A stretch of DNA of 64,000 nucleotides from Lonicera japonica. Lineage: Eukaryota > Streptophyta > Magnoliopsida > Dipsacales > Caprifoliaceae. Of this stretch, positions 11,885 through 21,907 are shown piece after piece (the stretch's first letter is position 1; every line of letters starts with the position of its first letter). The DNA is taken from assembly GCA_021464415.1 (NCBI GenBank), contig CM038468.1, positions 27,206,969 to 27,270,968 on the forward strand. Reading direction: 5' to 3'. The notes under the pieces were generated by a model. That model did not search any database, had not been told where the DNA came from, and saw only the letters and a list, made by a program, of their open reading frames with translations. Position numbers and translations under genes: made by a program.

Positions 11885-13765
11885 TGTGAGAATCTGCAAA
11901 TGCGACCCCTAGTTCTTAGCCTCTGGTTTGGGAGTCTGAAACATCGAAAAGAATTCCGCTGTTCCATTTGCTTCTATGTGTTGATAATTCATATCGGGTG
12001 TCTCTCTATCCTATTTGTAGATGCAAAAGGGTTCGTTGAGAGTCGCCAGTACGTTTTATGAGAAAACGGACAAAACAGTTGTGTAAGAGAAAAGGCTACA
12101 GATAAGCCTTTCTTTACACGTTTGTCTATAAAACCAGGATTCTATAGGGTTCGGGAACTATATTACGATTTGGGAAGGTGTTAAGCACCCATTCCGCCCT
12201 TTCGGTCTCTAGTGGTCTTATATGTTTATTCTATGTTGGAAAACTTGGATGCTTTTACTGATATTTTACTGCTTTCTGGAAATAACTAATGAAAACCTGA
12301 TTTTGGGAAAAACGGGAAAATGGATCTTGTATTCATTGATCCGATGTTTTGGTTTTGTCGAAATTTGATTACTAATGACAAGTTTATTTTATCAATTTTG
12401 AAATGAGAGTGATTCGTTATTGTTTTCTCAGATAACAATATCAATTATCTCGTTTGTTTAATTTAAAAAAGATTAGATCTTATCGGAATTGATTTAATAT
12501 GGAATTGAACTCTTGAGGAGAGTGTATCAGATACATTACAGTCTATATGGAAGACAGAATATATCTGAATTTAATTCCTAAGTAAGCTTTATCAGTCTGA
12601 ATTTTAAAAACTTGGTTTTAGTCGGATGATAAATAGTCTTACTTCTTCTAGTTTTACAAATGATTTTATCAGGATTTTATCAAGTTGTTTTGTTTGAAAA
12701 CGACAGAATATCAGTAACTTGACAATAAGTTTATCTACCTAGAACGTGGACAGAACAACAGATAAAAAGAGTCTACAAAACAACTCAAATGGAAGTAAAT
12801 GCTTTCGGTTTATGTTGGCCCAAGCAAGCCAACTCCCTACTCACTTATAGTACTTCCGAAAATAACAAGTACGTATATATATATATTAAACTTAAATAAG
12901 AGTTTAAACAAAAATAAAATAAAACTAGTATACCGATATCTTATTTAATTACTAGAAGAGACTTTAGTTACCCTCCCGACGATATATATAAGAATAAAAG
13001 AGAGAAAATATAATATGGCAGAGAAGACCTCCGATGGATATTAGCTTTCCTCTTAGAAATATTTCTAGCGGTCTGGCTCTAGAAGGTGGCACTCCGGGTG
13101 CCAAGATTAGATCCGAGACTCTTGCGAAAATAAATGTTATCACAGATGCTTCCGCAGAAGGCTTAAAGACTAGAAAATATGAGAGGAAATGAGGTGTTTT
13201 GGTGTAGAAACCGTGGTGAGAGGTTGCCGTCCAGAACCCATGGGGGTGATGCCTTATTTATAGTGCTCGGGAGGGTTTGTCGCGCGACATACTGCAACAT
13301 TGAAACGATTGTCGCGCGACATATACATATATCGTGCGACAAATGGCTGAAGTGATGGTTCTGACAGACTGATGTGTCAGAAAGTGGTTGGTCGGTGTTT
13401 GGGGGGGTTTGTCGCGCGACATATACATATGTCGTGCGACAAACAGCTGAAGTGATGGTTCTGACAGACTGATGTGTTAGAAAGTAGTTGGTTGGTGTTT
13501 TAGGGGTTTGTCGCGCGACAAACTACAAAATTAGCCATTTGTAGCGCGACAAACGTCCGTTTGTAGCGCGACAAAAGTATTTTCGCGCTACAAATGCCCC
13601 GTTTGTAATGCTAAAAATGTCTTTCGGGCTACAAATGTCCCATTTGTAGTGCTACAAAAGCCCCGTAGCACGTTCTAGTGTGTGCATGAGTTCTAAACTC
13701 GATGTGAACTTTATGGGAGTTTTCTTTTAGGGTTCTTGCGGGGGTCACGAATTGGGGTGTCTATA
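11885..13765 (-). repeat. 3' LTR of the gag-only retrotransposon
   Basis: 1881 bp. On the sense (minus) strand it starts TATAGACACC, so the canonical TG start has become TA, and it ends GATTCTCACA. It retains about 50 bp (near 12040-12120) that the 5' LTR lacks. The antisense TATA box (TTATTTATAG) is near 13254-13263, with TGTCGCGCGACA-type palindromes at 13278-13520 and TTTGTAG(C/T)GC(T)ACAAA-type palindromes at 13530-13670. The polypurine tract would be the purine-rich GAGTCGAGAGGG at 13768-13779, but it is imperfect. Confidence 0.9.
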
Positions 13766-14049
13766 GACCCTCTCGACTCAAGCTCCTTGCTTGCAAGGAA
13801 TTGAGGCGACTGGTAGATATTTCGATTTGTGGCTCCCGCAAGAACCCTAAGAGTGTGTATGCATGCAGAAGTTTTTATGAGTGCCTCCGGAAAGGGCTTG
13901 TGCCTGTAGAAAGGACTTACACTTCCTCTGAAGAGGGCTTTTGTTACCTCGTTGCCTCTCTAGATGGCTTGAGTTGCTCCACTTGCCTCAGGTGGGAGGA
14001 ATACTATTGCTCCACTCGCCTCAGATAGGAAGACTACCCTTGCTCCACT
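13766..14049. other. Leading part of the 3' non-coding region
   Basis: Contains sequence that grades into the tandem repeats (GGGCTTGTGCCTGTAGAAAGG appears from about 13885) but without regular periodicity. No gene is recognisable; an open stretch here is only repeat sequence without stops. Confidence 0.5.
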
Positions 14050-16115
14050 GCCTCTCTGGGAGAGCTTGTACCTAAAAATAAAAGCTTGAACGTTGCCTTC
14101 GGGGAAGACTTTTATGATTGATGTTTTGCCTGTAGAAAGGGCTTATGTGAATGAATTGCCTTCGGAGAGGGCTTGTGCCTGTAGAAAGGACTTAGTGATT
14201 GAATTTCCTCCGCAGAGGGCTTATGTGAATGGATTGCCTCCAGAGAGGGCTTGTTCCTGTAGAAAGGGCTTGTGAGTGATGTTTTGCCTATAGAAAGGGC
14301 TTATGTGAATGGATTGCCTTCGAAAAGGACTTTCGCCTAAAAAGAGCTTAGTGATTGGATTGCCTCCTCAGAGGGCTTATGTAAATGGATTGCCTGCGGC
14401 GAGGGTTTGTGCCTGTAGAAAGGGCTTGTGAGTAATGTTTTGCCTGTAGAAAGGGCTTATGTGAATGGATTGCCTCCGGAAAGGACTTTCGCCTAAAAAG
14501 GGCTTAGTGATTGGATTTCCTCCTCAGAGGGCTTATGTAAATTGATTGCCTCCGGAGAGGGCTTGTGCTTGTAGAAAGGGCTTGTGAGTGATGTTTTACC
14601 TATAGAAAGAGCTTATGTGAATGGATTGCCTTCGAAAAGGAATTTCGCCTAAAAAGGGCTTAGTGATTGGATTGCCTCCTCAGAGGGCTTATGTAAATGG
14701 ATTGCCTTCGGAGAAGGCTTGTGCCTGTAAAAAGGGCTTGTGAGTGATGTTTTGCCTGTAGAAAGGGCTTATGTGAATGGATTGCCTCCGGAAAGGACTT
14801 TTGCCTAAAAAGGAATTAGTGATTGGATTGCCTCTGTAGAGGGCTTATGTAAATGGATTGCCTCCAGAGAGGCCTTCTGCCTGTAGAAAGGGCTTGTGAG
14901 TGATGTTTTGCTTGTAGAAAGGGCTTATGTGAATGGATTGCCTCCGGAAAGGACTTTCGCCTAAAAAGGGCTTAGTGATTGGATTGCCTCCTCAGAGGGC
15001 TTATGTAAATAGATTGCCTCCGGAGAGGGCTTGTGAGTGATGTTTTGCATGTAGAAAGGGCTTATGTGAATGGATTGCCTCCGGAAAGGATTTTCGCCTA
15101 AAAAGGGCTTAGTGATTGGATTGCATCCTTAGAGGGCATATGCAAATGGATTGCCTCCGGAGAGGGCTTGTGAGTGATGTTTTGCCTATAGAAATGGCTT
15201 ATGTGAATGGATTGCCTCCGGAAAGGACTTTCGCCTAAAAAGGGCTTAGTGATTGGATTGCCTCCTCAGAGGGCTTATGTAAATGGATTTCCTTCGAATA
15301 GGATTTGTGCCTGTAGAAAGGGCTTGTGAGTGATGTTTTGCATGTAAAAAGGGCTTATGTGTGATGTTTTGCCTCCGGAAAGGACTTTCGCCTAAAAAGG
15401 GCTTAGTGATCGGATTGCCTCCTCAGAGGGCTTATGTAAATGGATAGCCTCCGAAGAGGGCTTGTGCCTATAGAAAGGGCTTGTGAATGATGTTTTGCAT
15501 GTAAAAAGGGCTTATGTGTGATGTTTTGTCTCCGGAAAGGACTATCGCCTAAAAAGGGCTTAGTGATCGGATTGCCTCCTCAGAGGGCTTATGTAAATGG
15601 ATTGCCTCCGGAGAGGGCTTGTGCCTGTAGAAAGGGCTTGTGAGTGATGTTTTGCATGTAGAAAGGGCTTATGTGTGATGTTTTGCCTCCGTAAAGGACT
15701 TTCGCCTAAAAAGGGATTAGTGATCGGATTGCCTCCTCAGAGGGCTTATGTAAATGGATTGCCTTTGAAGAGGGCTTCTTTTGCCTATAGAAAGGGCTTA
15801 TGTGAATGGATTGCCTCCGGAAAGGACTTTCGCCTAAAAAGGGCTTAGTGATTGGATTGCCTCCTCAGAGGGCTTATGTAAATGGATTGCCTCCTCAGAG
15901 GGCTTATGTAAATGGATTGCCTCCTCAGAGGGCTTGTGCCTGTAGAATGGGCTTATGTGAATGGATTGCCTCTGGAAAGAACTTTTGCCTAAAAAGGGCT
16001 TAGTGATTGGATTGCCTCCTCAGAGGGCTTATGTAAATGGATTTCCTCCAGAGAGGGCTTGTGCCTGTAGAAAGGGCTTATGAGTGATGTTTTGCCTGTA
16101 GAAAGGCCTTATGGT
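14050..16115. repeat. Minisatellite block with higher-order units of about 158 bp
   Basis: Roughly 2 kb built from 25-35-bp subunits of the type GATTGCCTCCGGAGAGGGCT plus TATGTGAATG. The marker AAAGGACTTTCGCCTAAAAA recurs near 14321, 14481, 14638, 14785, 14944, 15077, 15215, 15376, 15534, 15691, 15817 and 15972, giving a dominant spacing of 155-161 bp with shortened units of 126-138 bp. It lies in the 3' non-coding part of the gag-only element. Peptides read across it (such as the repeated LPPERA pattern) are artefacts of a repeat lacking stops in one frame. Confidence 0.92.
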
Positions 16116-17329
16116 TCTCTATCGTAGCAACTGATGAAAAGCTAAAGAGAGAGGTCTCTGAAGGAGAAAAGAGCTCATTTGGGAGTTTATATACCTATTC
16201 TAAAAGTTTTACTTTCTCTGGGAAATTTTGAAAACTTTGTTTTGTAAGTTATTTTATTCCGAAAGAGGAGTTTTCATGATGGATTTCTCAATTCTTGTAC
16301 TTCGTCCATAGCAATGGTTCAACCGTTTGCTTTTTTCTATGTCATTTATGATTTTATCAAGCTGAGAAAGAAATCCGTTTTGAAGGAGTCTCTGATCTCT
16401 TTAATATTCTTTGGCCATTTATGAGGCATTTTTGTAGGCCCACATCGTTTTCTGTCTTTCGATGTCCTTATTTCTCCCTCATTCGGGGAAGCTTTTCCTG
16501 TCTTTTCTGTTTTTGGCCAGGAGCTTATTTTCCCGTTTTGGCGTGATCAGGAGCCTTACTCACCCAAGACGAAGCCCTGAGCCGTTTGGCCTAGCTGTCA
16601 CTCTTGGTGTGGCTCTCCCTGCCACTCTACATTTCTGTTTCTCTCGCTCACTCTGGGCGCTCATGCGGGATTTTTCTCTTTTCCACTCTTTCAATTTTTT
16701 CCTTTTCCCGTCTTATCTGATATTTTCTCATTCTCATTGTTAGCTTTCAACCCTCTAGAGATCAGAGATTTCTTTATAGGTTGTTTTGTTCTCACGATTT
16801 TGAAGAAACGACTTAGAATCTTGCATTCGGTATTATCGTGCGAGTGTCTGTTTTTTCTACACAAAAGTCAAGAAAATCCACTTTGAAGTTCCCCTTACCG
16901 AAAAAAATGCCAAGATTGAGCTAGGATTGGTCATGCGACAATTCAATAGAGTAGGTTTTGTCCCACAAGCGGGCTCTTTTATTCTCATTCTCTTATTCTC
17001 TCTCTAGCTTCTCTTTTCTCGAGTTTTTTCGTATCTGGATGCTTAGGGTAGAATGTGACCGCGGTGTGAACTACTAGGATGTGGTATGCGCTAAGAATGT
17101 GCATGCTTGTGTTTGGTGATCTATTGAAAGATAATGTATGTTATGCATGTATTAGTGAAGTGGTATTTTGAGCATGTTTGATAACTTGATATGTAAAAGT
17201 ATTGCTCGTAGGCTAAGGATACTTTCCATGCTGTTTTGTTAATCCTGATTCGTAGTTTCCTGCATGTTTAAACAAACATTCATTAATTCACATAATCATC
17301 TCAACAGTAACATCCGATTTTGGAACTTA
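16116..17329. other. Non-coding interior of the gag-only retrotransposon
   Basis: Pyrimidine-rich on the plus strand around 16480-16730. No gag, pol or host domain was recognised on either strand. Derivation from an acquired host sequence cannot be excluded. Confidence 0.5.
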
Positions 17330-18080
17330 CATACTTTTACCTTTCAAACCTTAAAGACTCTCATAAAGTATGCACTTAGGTTAATATATAATTATACCCT
17401 AAAAATCCTATAACTCTCATAATTACCCAAAGTACCCTCAGGTTTTCAAAACTACATAATTTTACCCTATAGGCTAATAACTCTCGTAATTACCCAAATT
17501 AACCTTAAGTTTATGTAAAAAATCACCCTCTTATCATATAACTCGCCTAATTATATAAAAAGTACCCTGAGGTTTATGTAAAAATCACCCTCTTATCATA
17601 TAACTCGCCTAATTGCATAAAAAGTACCCTTGGGTTTATGTAAAAATCACCCTCTTATTATATAACTGGCTTAATTACATAAAAAGTACCCTCAGGTTTA
17701 TGTAAAAATCACCCTCTTATCATATAACTCGCCTAATTACATAAAAAGTACCCTCAGGTTATGTAAAAATCATCCTCTTATTCTCGTAGTTTACCCTCAG
17801 ATAATTTACACACAAAATACCCTCATCTTTTATCTCATCTCTCATAAAAATACCCTTAGGTTTTATTATCTCACACAAAATTACCCTCTTATATACTTAC
17901 ACCAAAAATACCCTCAGGTTTTGAAAATTTCATAATTTTACCCTCTTATAACTCGCATAATTACACTAAAGTACCCTCAGGTGAATGAAAATATCATATT
18001 ATCTATATATCTCTCATATTTACACACAAGTACCCTCTGGTTTCTCACACATATTTACATAAAAGTACCCTCGGGTGCAA
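17330..18080. repeat. Second tandem repeat block, core unit about 61-62 bp
   Basis: Four or five clear copies of a unit containing CACCCTCTTATCATATAACT and AAAAAGTACCCTCAGG lie at about 17510-17790 (starts near 17524, 17586, 17648 and 17709). Degenerate versions with the shared words TACCCTC and AGGTTT extend on both sides. Composition and unit differ from the 158-bp block, so the two arrays arose independently. Confidence 0.88.
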
Positions 18081-18859
18081 TACGGAGTAAAGAAATACGT
18101 AGTTAAACATGCTGGTGTACAATAGGCCTAAACTGACATAAAAAAATGACCGTCAGGCCCTTGCAAAAGTGAAATGAATTAAGTGAGTAGTGCAAAAAAG
18201 TGGTTTTTTGACAGAAATGAACCCATCTGTTGGAGAAATGTATTTGTAACAAGGTTTATTACATGACAAACGATGAGTACAGGAGCATGATTTCTCCGAT
18301 AAATACACCTATCTTCCTTCCTTCATCCCTACACTTACTCTTTTATCTCTATAGTCCTCTTACTGTACAAATGTTGACTTTTCTTCTATCAAAGCTCGAG
18401 ATGCCCTGGTACTCTCGGAACGCAAGACTATCACTCCACATTCTTCTCTATCTGTGGAGTGTATGTGCCATGGACGGCTGACTCGGTAATTTAACTATGC
18501 ACGGTTTGGCTTTTCTTAGCCCCTCTGGGCTAACATCATTCGTTCAATCTGGCGATTAGTGGAGGAAGATCTGGCTGTTGTCCCTTATTAAATGCAATGG
18601 TTTCAGTTCGTGGGCTCAGAGCCCTCTGAGGCATGAATGAAGCTCGAGTTGCACTAGTGGCTGAAGATACGATGTGGCTTCTTTCTGGGGATAAGATGGG
18701 GTGCTAGATAGCAAATGTACTGACTGTTTGGTGTTTTGAACCACTGCTTATGAAGTTTGAAAAAGTGCTCTCATTATGAAACAAAAAAGTTTTTATAATA
18801 ATTAAACCGGGCCTGAAGTAACTTTTCAAGTTGCCTACGTTCCCCGTGGTATTTCCTCT
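18081..18859. other. Non-coding interior of the gag-only retrotransposon
   Basis: No recognisable domain. The minus strand should hold sequence downstream of the integrase here, and nothing like an env or other ORF is visible. Confidence 0.5.
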
Positions 18860-19140
18860 ACAAGCAAAAGTGAGTTAGGGCTCAGGTTTACGTAGTTCTG
18901 GATTATACATGCTATTGCTTTACTAAAAATATTTCTTGAATGTAGCGTCTGACCATCTATATCTGCGACTATTACGGCTCCCCTTGTGTTGATTTCTTTA
19001 ACGATGTACGGCCCAGTTCTGTACTTTCCTCTCGGATCTTTTGTTGGCTTCTCTAACCTTTCTCAAAATTACATTGTTCTCACAAATACGCCGAGTCTTC
19101 ACTTTTCAATTTTAAAAGCCCCATAATGACGATACACGGC
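18860..19140 (-). pseudogene. Remnant of Ty3/gypsy integrase C-terminus
   Basis: On the minus strand the words AVYRHYGAFKIEK, VILRKVREANK, then after a one-base shift DPRGKYRTGPYIVKEIN and GAVIVADIDGQTLHSRN follow the pattern of the gypsy integrase C-terminal module (GDLVLRKV...GPYRV...G.Y.L.DLDG). It begins only about 30 bases after the gag stop. Protease, reverse transcriptase, RNase H and the integrase core should lie between, so a deletion of several kilobases joined the end of gag to the end of pol. The fragment contains stops and at least one frameshift. Confidence 0.72.
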
Positions 19141-19171
19141 CTTCTACCATTTCTCATTTAGCGATGCTAAC

Positions 19172-20785
19172 TCATTTTAGCAGGTTGTTGGCCATATTTG
19201 GTCCACATGGTGTGGGAATTGTTCCTTCTTCGATTAGATCTTGGATGCGGTGTCGGAGCGCTAAACATCTATCTGTGTCATGGCCCACAGCTTGGTGGTA
19301 TAAACAGTTCTCGTTCATCCTCCAGGAAGAAGCGAAGGGATTTGGTGGAGGACGAGGTTTGAGTGGAGTAACCAGGCCCGCATTCCGTAGCAGTTCAAGA
19401 CCTTTGGTTAAGGTTGTGGGGAGGTTGTTGAATTTCCTATTTTTCTTGGGTTGATATGTATTGGAGGCTTCAGCTTGTATAGGCCACGTTAATTGGGGTT
19501 GTTGCTGCTGAAAGGGGTTTTGCTGGTACGGATAAGAGCTTAGCTGGTTTACAATGGGGGTGGCCGTGCTCTTTTCGGTATACGAGGCTTTCCTCGTTTT
19601 GGTTTCTGTTTTCCTGGCCAACTCTTCTTCTACTTGGGATCCCATGCTTAATAGTGCTCGAAAATGTGGGAATACGTGTTTTCCCATACAAGTTAATACA
19701 GTCGGAGTGAATTTTTTCTGAATTATCTCCAATTGTTCTTCCTTGTCTGGTCGCTTGGACATCTGAGAGGCCATTTCTCTCCAACGGGTAACAAAATCAC
19801 TAAAGCTCTCTTTCTCACCCTGTTTGGCCATCTCTAAGTGTTTACGGGTGATTTCTAAATCTTCATTGAATCTGTATTTGGTCATGAATTCTTTGACAAT
19901 ATTCGCCCAAGTTTTCGTGTGGTGCCTCTCTAAATCAAAAAACCATCTCAGGGCTGCCCCCGTGAGAGTCATATAAAATGCTTGAGCCAACTCAGGTTCT
20001 CCACAGCCAGATACTTGCATGGATCGGATATATGATTGCAGGTGTATTTTTGGGGGCGTGGTTCTAGTAAACTTGGTGATAGAGGGGAGCTTGAACCCCG
20101 GGGGTAATCTTGCTTCAGGGTAGAGAGAGAAGGCATTCATATTCGTAATCTCGTCTGCCCCTTTTATTAGAGAAACTCCTTTTTGCAGGACGCTCATCTG
20201 TTCCTTCAATTTCTTCATTTCTTCATTCTCTTTCGATATCTCGTCGGGCTATTCCCGAGCTATGATTGATTCTGCATATACTGTCCGGAGTCGGTTTATA
20301 TCTGGGTATTCATTAGGAGGGGCTACCGGGGCTGGTGGTAGGGCAAGTCTTGCAGGAATTTGCAGGTGCTGAATGTCGAAACATGGAAGGGGTTGCGGCC
20401 AGATGATGGGTGGCTCTTGTTGTTGATAAGTGGGGCCGGAGTCCGGGGTCCATTGGTTCTGGTTATTAGGGTCAGTTTGAATGGGCCCGTGTGGGATAGG
20501 ACCCGTTTGCTGTGGGTTGGTGCCTTGGACTGGGGGGAGTACTTGTGATGATTGCCCTTGATTCGGATCTTGATTTAGTGGTAGTCGTTCAAACCCCGGT
20601 GGTGCAGTTCGTTCGGCTGACAATTCTTCTATTCGAATTCGGGTGCACTGTTGCTCTGTAGTGAGGCTTGCAAGATTCTTACTGACGGTCATTAGTAAAG
20701 GATGCATCTCAGCTAAGGTTGGCTGAACTATTGATGCCTCGGCCAGGCTCTGCTCTATTTCTTGGTTCTCACGTCCCTTCGTCAT
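19172..20785 (-). pseudogene. gag: Retrotransposon gag (Tat/Ogre-like), one in-frame stop
   Basis: Gag forms the virus-like particle that packages element RNA. The start ATG (MTKGRENQ) at 20785 follows a short leader. The Pro/Gln-rich N-terminal part runs to an in-frame TAG at 20249-20251, after which the same frame continues to 19172 (about 537 codons in all). The central capsid part shows LTGAALRWFFDL and FVTRWREMASQM, typical of plant Ty3/gypsy gag (retrotrans_gag). Near the C-terminus ENCLYHQAVGHDTDRC is a CxxH...GHDTxxC zinc-knuckle-like motif like those I recall from Tat/Ogre gag. The TAG falls in a position where CAG (Gln) would fit, a C-to-T change. Normally gag is followed by protease; here the frame ends and integrase debris follows. 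Confidence 0.88.
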
Positions 20786-21888
20786 TGTAGATATGCTCGG
20801 TCTTACTAATCTTCCGGTAGGATCTCGGCCGGCCCAACCTTCCAGACTGTAGGGCTGTAGATATATCACATAGCGTAGATGAAGGAAGACTAAAGTGTGA
20901 TTCATTTATGCTAGAAGAAACCACGAAGAAAGAAAAACAACGAAAATCATGTTTTGGGTGTTTGTAAAGACACGTCAACAACAACTTGAGTGAATTCCCG
21001 GTGGGAGTTTAGGGTAGGCAGCAAAGTGCTCCTTGGGTTACCCTACTTGTCCCAAATTTTGAAAAACTTATTATTTTAAAAATTGGGAATATATCTCCTC
21101 TTGAGTTGCTTTTCATGGGAGATGTACCGGGGAAAGTCACAACGAGCTGATCTCTTTGTAAATTTCTACGACGGAGGTTGGTCAGCCTCCGGCCGTACTT
21201 GTCCATATCTGGGAGATATATATGTGTCAAGGCCCGATGTAGTACAACTCCTCACGGTTGACAAATAAATGATAAGAGTGTTATAATCTTGACTATTCTT
21301 ATATGCAACGCAGGTGTAATGCAAGGTGAAGGCTTTAGGCTCCCTCCTATTTGGCAAGACCTTGCGATATACCCAGGAGCGGGTACGTGCAAGAATCTTT
21401 TGATATACTTCCCAGGTATGTGAGTGTTCTCGTCACTCGATATACCTCGGGGACATACTTGGCCAAGGAGAGTGGAAGTAAATGCTTTCGGTTTATGTTG
21501 GCCCAAGCAAGCCAACTCCCTACTCACTTATAATACTTTCGAGGGTTTGGGGTAAAAATCACACACGTAAGATCCATGCATGAATAGTGATGTGCGTGAA
21601 AATAAGAGTTTTCGAAAGATTTAATTGCAAATATCTTATCTTAGAGGTGTATTTTAAAAACACCATTTTTATTGGAAAAAAAAATTCTTTACAATAAAAA
21701 ATAACAGAAAGGGGAAATCCTAAACATATGTCTATGTCAATGAATGGACTCTACTGCGCCTCTAGGTCAAGTCAACAATAAAATCCAGGCGCCACGTTAG
21801 AGGATAGGTAGGAAAAGCAATAAAAGCATGCATTTCAACATATTATTATAAACAAAAGTCCACATATAAGAGCCTAGTTCTCTTGTAG
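20786..21888 (-). other. 5' leader of the gag-only retrotransposon
   Basis: Sequence between the primer-binding site and gag on the sense strand. It has no recognisable gene. It contains at 21475-21537 a segment of about 62 bp (GGAAGTAAATGCTTTCGG to CTCACTTATA) that also occurs inside both LTRs (12790-12850 and 22762-22823). Confidence 0.6.
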
Positions 21889-21906
21889 TCCCCAGTAGAG
21901 TCACCA
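21889..21906 (-). other. Primer-binding site
   Basis: Two bases beyond the 5' LTR end (sense strand) stands TGGTGACTCTACTGGGGA. Its TGGNGACTC...TGGGGA shape resembles the tRNA-derived primer sites of Tat/Ogre-lineage elements (remembered as tRNA-Arg type). Position directly inside the LTR supports the call and confirms minus-strand orientation. Confidence 0.7.
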
Positions 21907-21907
21907 C

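Noticed and set aside
14093..16003. Peptides with repeated LPPERA/LPPQRAYVNG motifs
   Set aside because: They come from the 158-bp tandem repeat on the strand opposite to gag; frame is lost in other units.
14050..16115. CRISPR-like array
   Set aside because: The subunits abut each other with no unique spacers, and the context is a plant retrotransposon.
16462..16743. 93-residue open frame in the gag-only element
   Set aside because: It is Phe/Leu/Ser-rich from pyrimidine-rich DNA, antisense to the element, and has no recognisable domain.
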